Positions 12,201 to 24,200 of a stretch of DNA of 64,000 nt are shown here, piece after piece. The translations under genes and the position numbers were made by a program. A model generated the notes under the pieces. The model was given only the letters and a program-made list of their open reading frames with translations, was not told the origin of the DNA and did no database searches. Within the stretch, counting starts at the first letter, position 1. Each line of letters begins with the position of its first letter. The stretch comes from Fuerstiella marisgermanici (GTDB lineage Bacteria > Planctomycetota > Planctomycetia > Planctomycetales > Planctomycetaceae): NCBI RefSeq assembly GCF_001983935.1, contig NZ_CP017641.1, positions 5,427,001 through 5,491,000 on the forward strand, written 5' to 3'.

Positions 12201-15200
12201 CGGTGTCGTGGCGGCGCGACTCAATACCAACCCCGCCGGTGCGGATCGCATCGAATCCGTCGACATCGACCTTGCGGCTGCGGCGGGGGCCAGCGTGGTT
12301 TATTCATATCAACGAACCGGCGGCGGGGACTCACCGGAGCCGGGTGAAGACCTAGTGTTGAGTTACCGAAACGCGGCAGGTGTTTGGATCGAACTTGAAC
12401 GCCAGTTGGGTGCCGGTGCTGATATGAATCAGTTCCAAAAATCAATCGTCAACCTGCCCGCCGCCGCGCTGCATGCGACCTTCGCGCTGCGATTCAGCAC
12501 TAGTTCGGTTGGCGGCGGCACGACAGACGACTGGTTCGTCGACGATGTTCGCGTCGAAACCCTGCCGGACATCAATGACCGCACATCGCTACAAAGCAAC
12601 AGCAGCATTGGCGACGGCCTAACAGCTGGAACTTACCAGCTGCAGGTTCGTCTGCAGGATGTCGACGAATTTCCCGGCTCGCAGGTGACAAATGCTGACG
12701 TGCGCTACGCGAGCACCGGTATCGAAGTGATTGGGCAGCCGATTCACGGATTGATAACCGGCGAAGCGGAAGAAACAGGTGGCGTAACGGTTCTGCCAAA
12801 CGTCCTGAACACAGACCGCGCTGCAATTTCGATATCGGGGTCCCTGGACATCAGCAACGCTGACATCGACTTCTACCAGTTTGAAGTCGCCTACGACGTC
12901 ACCCAAACGATCGCAGGAGATGGTGACGATGCGGCTCATGTGCCCGTAACTTTCGACCTCGATTACGCCGACGGTTTCTCAAGTGCCAACACCACGATCG
13001 CCGTCTTCAATAGCGCAAACGAACTGATATTAATCGGTCGCGATTCCAATATCGGCGATGACAAGGGAAAACTGGTCAACCGTCAAAATACCAGTGCTGC
13101 GGATATCGACGACATCACGCGAGGCAGCAACGGTTCAGCAGATGGCTTCATTGGTCCTGTTGAACTGATCTCCGGCACCTACACGCTAGCGGTCTTTAAT
13201 AACGATCGCCTTCCGTCCGTACTGAATCAGTTTTACGTCGACAACCCCACAGAGCCACTGATTCGCCTCGAACCGTTGAACTCCACAAGACGAATCGCCG
13301 AAGAGCGATTTTATCCGTCAACCTTTGTCTTCAACCCAGTCACGGGCCAGATTGAAACCGGGGATTTCCCCATTACTTCGGCCTCCCCGCCGGTCACAGA
13401 CTTGTTTGAGGTGAACTTTGGCGGAGACATCGATCCGCAGCATGTCGTGCCGTTCCATCTAGGCGACGTCACGCTGTTTGTTTCACAAAACGGTAGCACA
13501 AAGCCTAACGACCAGACTGCTGTGCGTTCTGTCGACCCGTTTACTGGTGCCGTCGAAACTGTTCTGGGCGGATTCAACATTGGAATCGGCGATATCGCCA
13601 TGCGGGCGGACGGCCAGTTGCATGCACTTTCGACCACCCCGCCGACAGGAACTAATATTCCCACCGATGGCCTCATCGGGAACTACCTACAAATCGACAC
13701 GGGCAATGGATCCATCGCGAATCGGGGCGACGACGGCATCACCACTCAACTGCTGAATCCGCAAGGAAATGGCGTTGCGGCGCACGACGTTGGAATTCAA
13801 TTCAACGCGATGACATATAGCGGATCTTCCAATGGTAACGACACTGCCGACCTGTGGGTGATCGGTGACCGCACTACGCTTGGCCTCAAAAATGGGCAAA
13901 ACGGATCTGTCGCTGCCGCTTACACCAGCAACATTCTGTACAACCTGAACTTGGCCAATTCCAGCGTTGATGGCAACGGCAATGTGCCTCGGACCGGCAA
14001 CGGTGGTTTTAGTGCCCGGGACGGTGCCGGGACCCCAGAACGAGAATGGGGATTTGTTGACACAACCTTCAACAACGGCGGTTTGCAGGGGCAGGTCACT
14101 GGCATGGTGACTCTGGATGGCGGCAGTTCATTCTACGTTGTCGACGACGCGGGCGGACTTTACCGAGTGGAGCGGTCTGCCAGCGGCGGACAGACAGTCG
14201 ACCCGAAATCCGCTTCGAGAAGAACCTTTTTCAACCGAATCCGCACAACTTTCATTCGCAATATCGGAGCCGACCTGGCTGGCATTGGCGGGTTGAACCT
14301 GAACTTCCAGGGGCTGACTCTGGGTCCGGAAAATGTGGAAGGTGGCTTGTTCGCTCAAACACTGTTTGGCATTACTCAAAACGGCGACATGTATGCCTTC
14401 GACACAACGGGCGAATTGCAACCAGTTTTCGTCGACGGGCAGACTTCCATCAGCACTGGGCTGAACGGTGCCAATGGCCTGGCGTTCAGCACGCTGGACT
14501 ACAACCTGTGGCATGTTACCAGCAGACGCGGGAGTCTGGATGCAGCCGACGACGGTCACGGGGTAGACGTGAATACGTTCGACGACAGCGTGTTCTTGCC
14601 GGAACCGGGTGGCAACAGCCTATACTTCGGCTTTGAGGGCGGCGGCAACACGCCGGACCCAAGCTTCGGAGGAAACCGGGAATCTGGCAACAAGAACACG
14701 GCGGGAGACAACAGTATCCTGAACTCCGTCAACAACAACCTGGACTTTCCCGGCGGAGCGTACGGTTCGGTCGTAAGTAATGAATTCAGTCTGGAAGGCT
14801 ACTCTGCCGAAGACAAGCCTTCACTGTATTTCAGCTACTGGCTCCAGACTGAAACTCCCGAACCCGAATTCGATCATGGGCCTAATCCAGACACGCTCAT
14901 GCACGATTCGTTCCGCGTTTTTGTGCAGGACGAAGGCGGACAGTGGCGGCTACTTTCCACAAACAATTCCTACGAAGAATCAGATCGTCCCGACGAATTC
15001 GACATTGGTGCCGACGAAGTCTTGGCTGATGGGTTAAGTAACAATCCGTCGCGACAGAATTTTCCTGATGTTGTGGAAACGTTCGACACCGCTGATTGGC
15101 GACAGGCGAAAGTTGATCTGAGCAACTATGCGGGGCAAAGTAGTCTAAAACTGCGATTTGATTTCAGCACAGCTGGATCGATGGATGTCGGCAATCTCGG

Positions 15201-18200
15201 TACGACCGGTATCGAACTCTACGCGGTGTCCGGTGCGGAGCTGGTAGATGGAGATACATTCACGCTTTCCACCGTCGATCAGTTTGGCAACAATACCGGG
15301 TTCCAGACCTTCGAATTTGACCTGGGCGCCCAATTGACCGTTCCGACAGGAAATGCCGCCATCGGTCAGACGTTCACCGTGACTGGACTGGGCTTTAGTG
15401 ACACATTTACGTTTTCTGCCAATCCCACCACGGGAACAGACATACTGACTTTGCCATCAGATTCTGCAGCCACGCTTGCTGAGCGAGCCAATGCATTTCT
15501 GAATGCGTATTATGGCGGAAACAGTCTTCAGATGGCGGATGGCGGCAGTATCCAGAATGAATCTTTCCGTTACTTTGGAACCAACTTCACGTTTACCGCA
15601 AACCCGCTGCTGCCCTCAGACATTCTGGCTGAAGTCGGCGACACCGCCGCCACTATTGCTGCTCGTACAGCACAAACCGTTAACACCGTGCTAGGTGCTG
15701 GCTCTGCGTTCCCGAATGGTGATATCGTCGACCTGTTTATTGTTGGCGGAGGCGGCGTTGAATTCGGCGGAGCGCTGGACGTGCCCACCCCGTTTGGCCT
15801 GGAAGGAGAATCCTTCACGGTTTTGGGTCAGACGTTCACCTTTACGGCGAATCCAAAGCTGGGTTCCGACATCGATATCGCAGTCAACACAACGTCGGCA
15901 GATATCGCTCAGCAGGCAGCCACTGTCATTAACACAGTGCTGGGAGCCGGCACGGCTCTGTATGACGCCGGTGCGCCTACCCGGATCAGCGTGCCGAATC
16001 TACCAACAGTTGCAGACGCATTCTTTACCGGCGGCACAATGTATCTGTCGGATGTGGCAACACCTTCGGATCATCAGCTGGAGAACTTCACAATCGGCGG
16101 CGTGACGTTTACGTTCACGGACAATCCGACGAGACCCAATGACATCCTGGCCGCCGCCGGGGAAACTGCTGCCACGATCGCGGCGCGAGTCCGCACGGCC
16201 ATCGACGGCGCTCTGGGTGTGGGCACGGTGCTTCCCGTTGCGGCGGCTGCGCCCGAACGAGTCAGCGTGCCGAGCATCCCGTTCACCGCAAACAGCTTTC
16301 AACGTGGCGGCACGATCGTGATCCAAAGCGTCAATCAACTGGAAGGCTACCAGTTCGAGCTCAACGGGGTGGCATTTCGCTTTACGGACAACCCTACCCG
16401 TGCGGCCGATATTCTGACTCGTCAGGGTGATGATCCACTGGCAGTGGCTGCAGAAGCAACGCGGATCATCAATAATAATTTTGGTGCTGGTACGGCGATT
16501 CAGGATTTGGTGCGAGTGACCATTCCGAACTTATCATCACCGTTAAACGGTATCTACGAAGGTGCTCGCCTGAACTTTAGTAACGCGACACCTCAGAATG
16601 TGGAAGGGGATTCATTTACACTGTTCGGCACGACGTTTACCTTCACGACCAGTCCGACGTTTGGTTCTGCCAACGCCGTCGATATTGTCTATAACAGCAC
16701 CACGACGGCCGATGACTTTGCAACGCTGGCAGCAACAGCGATAAACAACGCGCTGGCCGCCGATGGACTCATACCGCGTGCAACGGCATTTTCCAGCACC
16801 GCAGACGAACTGATTGGCATTGACTTTGGCCCGGCCGGGGATCTCACCCCAACCAACTGGAATGCGTCCGGCGCCAACGCTGGGACTCCGTTTTCGCTGA
16901 CAAATTTGCAAGACGAACTGGGCAATGCCACAAAAGTTGACCTGGACGTAGCGTTCTTTCCCGGAACGACAGGCGGTACGGTTAGCAGCACACCAGATAA
17001 CGGAAACCTCCCGACGCATACGAGCCCGCTGGATAACATTGATGGTGCATTGTCGGACGAAGCGGGCCTGGCTTTTTCATTCACCGACCTTGAACCCAAC
17101 GCCACGTATGAAATCTACGTTTTCGCCGGGGACACCAACTCAACCTCCAGCCAGAATGTCAGTATTTTCGACGCCAATGGATTTTCTGGATTCACTCAGG
17201 CATGGACCAATAACCAGCTAGTCAACGGGCAGGCATCTTCGAATGCCAACCTGAACACGTTTGCAGTGACGGCTGTCGCGGACAGTAGCGGAGCGTTTGC
17301 AATTCAGGTGACTGAAACAGCGGCTGCGGATGACGTTATTGTTCCTGCAGTGGCCATTAAGAAAATTGCCAATCCGCCATATGTAGAAATTGCCGGTGGC
17401 GCAGGCGGACTCCTGGGCACGTCGTTTGTAATCAATGGTCCAGATGCTGCTGCGGTAAACGGCGACACGATTGACGTGGATTTCTTCCCATTCACGTATG
17501 TCGGGGGTGCTCCGGGCAACAGCCAGGAAATCCAGACAGACGTCAACGAAATTGTCGTAGCGAATAACACAGTCACTCAGTTGAATGCATTCTTCCAGAA
17601 CTTCGGCTTCACGAACTGGACCGATGCGTTCCGCACCGGTACGAGGGTAAATATTCCGAGTGAAGCGGAAATCAACTACACAACCAGCGGCCCAAACAAC
17701 AGCCTACGCGTCTCAGACTATGCTCGGCTAAGGATCAGCCCGGCCGACGCAGTGGCTGGCGACGTTTTGACCTACCGAAACGTGTCGTTCACATTTACTG
17801 ACACGACCACGCCCACAGCGTTTCAGATTGGCAGTGATGGTGCCGGCAACTGGGACGGCGACGACATTGTGGCGGCGATCGACGGATTCTTCGGTGCTGA
17901 CGAATCGTTCAATGTCGCCGGCGAAGTTTACTTTCTGCAGGACCCGGGTTTCTCAGGTGCACTACTGACCTACAACGACCCGGGAAGTGACGGACTGACC
18001 ATTCTGGATGATGGAAGTGGGGGCAATCCATTCTTCTTCACGGAGATCTCGCGGCCGGCCGGAGCCCTACTTCTGATAGACGAAATCGGTTCACCACTGG
18101 TCGTGGATGCCATAGGGACGTCTCTGTTCCACGACCAGCCAGACACGGCTATCGGCACAGTAGGGGGCGGCCCTTCGGTGGTTAACGACAATCGCGTCAC

Positions 18201-21200
18201 AATCCGCAGCGCAACGTCACTGACGACGCCCGGTACCACTCTGCTGGTCAGTGGACGCGCGGGCTCAAACACCGGCGGTAATCCGACCATTTTGATTGAT
18301 CCGACGATGTCGGAAAGCGAAGTGGCTCTAGCAATTCGCCAGGGAATGGCCGATATATATGCCGCCAGTGACATCAACAACATCAAGGGCCACGAAAACC
18401 TTGTTCGGCTGATCCGTCACGACATCGTGGACCCTGGCCCGCTACAGTTCGTCCAAATCCTGCCGGGTGACGAATTCGGCGCGTTTTCCGGACCGGACGC
18501 AGGTTACGTGAACAGTCAGGCGGCACAGCGTCCTGGATCAGTTCGCGGGATGGCAAACGACGTGGAAGGCCTGTACCTGGACGACATCATAATCGGCTTC
18601 GCTGAACGTGGCGAAATGGTGACAAACGCGCCCGCCGGTAACGGATTCATGCAGAATCCAGACGTCGATGATTCCGGCGCAGAAAACAAAGCCGAATTTA
18701 ATGAATTTGGCGAATTCAATGTCAATCTGGACATCCTCAACGGCGTTTACGACGTTGAGATCAGAACCAGTACGAACTACGGTTTGTCTCAATTGGCTCA
18801 GCCGACAAACGTTCTCTATCGCACACTGGACACCAATGATCGCGAAGTCCAGGGGATCGCTGTCACGCTGCCGAATGCTACGTTAATTCCAGACCGATCA
18901 ACCTTTTCGGTGTCGAATGGAATTAATACGGTCAACTATCAGTTTATCGACACGCGAGGATCGAACACCGCGCCCGATCCGGGGCATATCGCAGTGCCCT
19001 TTGAACCGATTTTCGGAACCGCCGGAACGGCTCAGGACAACCAGGAAGAAATCGCTCGACGAGTCGCGACCGCCATCAATTCTCAGGCGTCCCAGGATGC
19101 ACTGACGCCCGCCCATCTGACCGACCAATTCGGCGTCCAGGCTATTTTCAGTGACACTGACGACGCCGTGGTCACCACGGGCAACAGTCGCACACTGCAC
19201 CTCACAGGAAACGCTTCCATTCAAGCCGATCCGGCACTCAGCCAGTTGCTGCAGATCACCGTGTTTAATGCAACCGGTGACAGCAATCGGCTGCGTGAAC
19301 AGGGGCAGATCATCATTCAGTCGAGTTTTGTGAGGGATTCAGGAAGCTACGGCATCCTTGTCGACAACGGAAACCGTGCCGACGGTCTGGCTCATCCGGG
19401 CTCCGTGCGAACCACTCAGGAAGTCAATACTCAACGTTTGGTTCCAGGAGTTGTTGTTTCGAACAACGTGATCGCCAATAACGGAACCGGCGGTATCTTC
19501 TACAGCGGAGACGCAGGCACGAGTCCCAACGGCGTGGCTTCTGTCGGCCGCATCGTCAACAACACGGTTGTCGGTTCTGGCGGTGGAACGGGAATTACGG
19601 TCAACCAGGGCGCCAGCCCGACGCTGCTGAACAACATCGTGGCCAATTTCAATCTGGGCATCGACGTCAATGCGGCCAGTGCCGTCATCGGCTCTACACT
19701 GTTCCAGAATAACAACACGAACTCCAACGCCGGACTGGGAACATTTTCGCTGGTGCTGGCTCCTAATGAACCTTTGTTCGTCGACGCCGCATCCGGTAAC
19801 TACTACCCGGCTCCTGGCTCCAAAGCGATCGACAGTTCTCTCGAATCACTCGGTGACAATCCGGAAATCGTACGCGTGAAAACGCCACTAGGCGGAGGAC
19901 TGTCGCCGCTGCTGGCACCTCAACAGGACGTATATGGCCAGGTCCGAGGCGATGGTCAGGGGCCACTGTCCGGGCAGGGTGGATTTGTCTTTATTGATCG
20001 CGGAGCCATCGACCGCGTTGACGTCTTCCCACCGATCGCAGTTTTGACCAATCCGGAAGATAATGCGTTGAGTGATATCGATCCGGATATCGCCGAAGTC
20101 TGGGTGAACCTGCCGTCAGATCTGCGCGAATTCCGTGTTCGTCTGGAGGATCAAGGGATTGGCATTGATGACTCAAAGGTCAACACTGATCAATTCACAC
20201 TCTCCCAGGATGGCGTGCCCCTGATCGAAGGCGTGCATTACGTCTGGGCGTATAACTCCGTCAACAATGATGTCATTTTTACAGCCGTGACATCGTTTGA
20301 ATTCGAACGACGCTACACGATAGAAATTGCCAACCAGCCGATCGACCCACTGAATCCGAATTCTATTGGCGGAGTTCAGGACCTGGCGGGCGAATATCTT
20401 GCGGCGAATCAGCTGGATGGTACCACGGTGTTCCAGATCCTGGTGACCGACGGCGTTAATGACCCACCAATCAATCATGTGCCCCCCAATCAAACCATGA
20501 ATGAAGGCAGCACACTTGTCTTTAGTGAAGCGAACGGTACGGCAATTACAGTATCGGACGCCGATGTACATCTGGCGGATGATCCTCGGCTGAATGTTGT
20601 CCTGTCCACCTCGACCGGACTATTGACTCTGGGCTCAACAACGGGCCTGACATTCCCCACCGGAAACACGGGCACGAGCGAGGCGTCGATCACGTTCTTC
20701 GGATCGATCACCGACATCAACAACGCACTGGACGGTCTGTCGTTTGTGCCGCCGGATGAGTACTTCAACCTGCTACCACTACAGGATCCGGCCAGTCGCA
20801 CGATTCCACCAGCGACGATTACGATCGCCACAGACGATACGGGAGCGAATGGTCGCGGGCAGTTTACGGGACCACCTAACGACGCACCGGAGTTTGATAC
20901 GGATGTCATTGAGATTGATGTAATTTCTGTCAATGATCCGCCGACATTTGACCCGCCATCGAACCTATCGGCGATTGATGAAGACACGGTCGGCGTCCAG
21001 ACAGTTGCGAACTACGTAACGGGGATCACACCGGGACCTCCTTCGGAATCAGCTCAGACCACGAGCTTCGTGATGGAGCAGCCAGTGATTCTCGAAGGCA
21101 ATCTTGTCTTCCTGCAGGCTCCAACGCTAACTGTCGACGCTTCTCTTACCACTGCCACGCTGACGTACGAAGTCGCGCCGAATACCAACGGACGAGCACA

Positions 21201-24200
21201 GTTTACGTTTACGTTGGTAGACGCCGACGCAAGCGACCCCAATCACGTTCCCGCCAGCTCAGCTCCGTTTACGGCAGAACTGGTTGTCAATCCCGTCAAC
21301 GATGCACCATTCTTCACCTTGAACAGTACGACGGAAACCAGTAATGAAGACGATGGCGTCGTGGGGCCGATTGATCTGATCGCCTCTGTAGCAGTTGGCC
21401 CTGTTGATGCCACTGACGAAACGACACTGCCGGCGACCATTCAGACACCAACCTTCCAGACCACCTCACCAGTGGTGACTAATGGCAACCTGGTGTTTAC
21501 CCAGTTTGCAGTTTCGGCCGATGGCAAGCTAACCTATGAAGCCGCCGCCAACACAGCAGGCACAGCGACATTTGATATTTGGCTGGTCGACGATGGCCCG
21601 ACAACTCACCCACTGGATGACAACCAGGCAGACGCTCTGACCATCACAGTCACCGTTAATGCTCAGCCAGACCCGCCGGTTCCGTCAACGCCGAACTACG
21701 TGATCGATTTGGGCGACGCGCTCAACCTTGATGCGTCCGCCACGACTGACCCGGACCTCGAATTCCCGGGGCCTCCGACCGAAGAATTGCTTTATAGTTG
21801 GGACCTGAATGGCGACAGCGTCTTTGACCTTGTCGACCTGACCACCAGCCAGACAACCGTCAGCGCAGTGGATCTGGCCAACCTGAACCTGACGGTTCCA
21901 GGTGTAAACAACATCACGCTGCAAGTCACCGACACATACGCTGGTACTTCGGTCACAACAACAGCCACGCTAACGATCCACACGGTCGATTACGGCGACG
22001 CTCCGGATGCCAACTATGGTACGTTGAAGCCGAATGGTGCGGCGCATACGTTCGTCGACGGGTTCCATTTGGGAGCCACCATCGATACCGAACTGGATGG
22101 TCAGGCAGACGACGGTGCGGACGAAGACGGCATTGTGTTTGATCCAGGCATGCAGGCTGATGGCAGCTTCGCTTTGGAATCCTTCTTCACGGCTAACGCT
22201 TCGGCGGCCGGTAAGTTGGACATCTGGATCGACTTCAACAACGATGGCGACTTCGATCCCGCAGAACACCTCAACGGTGGCACAAGCTACGATCTGGTCG
22301 CGGGTGACAACACGTTCAACTTCACCATTGCGGCCGGATCAGCGGTGACCGGTGTGGACACTTACGCTCGTGCCCGCTTCAGCAGTGCTGGCAGCTTAGC
22401 TCCAACGGGTCGAGCCGATGACGGGGAAGTGGAAGACTACCAGTTCCAGATTTCTCCTCTGCTGGATGCAACGGAAGTCACACACGTGCTGCCGATGTGG
22501 TCTCAAACCAGCGACCTCACGCCGCTGTTGCAGTGGCAGGACTCAGCCGGAACTCCGGCTGGTGCCAACGTCACGTACAACATCGAACTTCGCAACGCCA
22601 GCGATCAGGTTGTGGGCTTCGAAGAAGGTCACACGTCTCAGTCGATTTCGCTTAGCGATCCGTTGCCACCTGGCGTCTACACCGCCTACGTGACAGCGTT
22701 CAACCGCGCAGGCGAAGCCGGTCCGATCAGTCAGTTGGACACATTTGAAGTGGTGGCCATTGCCGTCACTTCGCCAACCGGCAACCAGACCAACGGCCTT
22801 CCACCAATCACCTTCACACCGATCGACAAGACCGATCATTACGAATTGCAAATTCAGTCTGCCCTGACGGGTGCAACCGTCTTTGAAGACTTGAATGTGC
22901 CGGGCACGGCGTCGTCTTACACGCTGGCCAGCGAATTGCCAATCGGCGAATACCGCAGTCGCGTGCGAGCAATCGAAGACACGACAGGACAGGTCGGCGA
23001 TTGGAGTGCATTCTCGCAGTTCGCTGTCCGCACGGCGCCGGTTATTACCGCTCCGATCGGAACGATTGCCGACGCCACTCCAACGGTAACCTGGAACTCA
23101 GTTCCAGGTGCTGCGACTTACGATGTCCGCATCACAAATATTACGGACGCGACTTCGCCGCAAATCATTGCCGGCGTCGCGGGTCTGACCGTTGATGTGA
23201 CTCAGGTCCTGCCACTGGGTGAATATACGGTTGAAGTGCGTGGCGTCACGGGTGAAGGCTATCAGGCGGCCTGGACGACTGCCGAAACGTTTGTCGTCGC
23301 TATCCCTCCAGTCATCAGCCAACCTGGCGGTCGCTTACCGGATTCTACGCCGACGATCGCGTGGAGTGCCGTTAACGGAGCCGACCACTACGACATTGAA
23401 ATCGTCAACACGGTGACGTCTCAGGTCGCTTACGAACTGCTGGCCGTTACGGGCACTCAGCACACGGTCCCAGCCGCATCTTCGCTGCCTTTAGGCAACT
23501 ATGAAGTGCGAGTCAAAGCCAGCAACGTACCAGCGGCTGCGTCTACAGGTTCGACGGTTTCTGTGTTGAGCCTTCCAGCTACATTCACTGTCAGCACACC
23601 TCCGGAAATTCTGACACCTGCCGTCGGCATCTACGACAGCACGCCGGAATTCACATGGACGGAAGCCACGGGAGCCGTATCTACGGAAATCGAGATTCGC
23701 GACTTCGTGAACAACAATGTGGTGTTCACTCAAGCGGGGATCACGGGCACTTCGTTCACCATTCCAGCGGGTTCAGCATTGCCACCGGGTGGCTATGAAG
23801 CTCGAATCCGATCGTACGGCGATGCTGCAGGCACTGTGCTTTCTGACTGGAGCACGCTACACGTCTTCCAGATTGGTGCCGCTCCGGTTGCTCATGGACC
23901 GACGGAAGGCATCGGTCAACCGGACTTCCGAAAGACCAATTCGCCACGGCCAACGCTCACAGCTCAGCAGTCGCTGGCGGGCGTGACGTTCGAATTCTGG
24001 CTCACAGATGTCATGGCCGGTAAGACCGTCACCGTGGCCAGAAACCTGACCTCTTCCAGCTGGACAGTGCCAACTGACCTGCCAGTCGGCCGCTATCGTT
24101 ACTGGGTGCGAGCCACCACAGACCTTGGCGAACAAAGCCCGTGGAGTGATCCGTTTGACTTTGAAGTGACGACGCCACCGGTCATGAACCCGATCGGACC

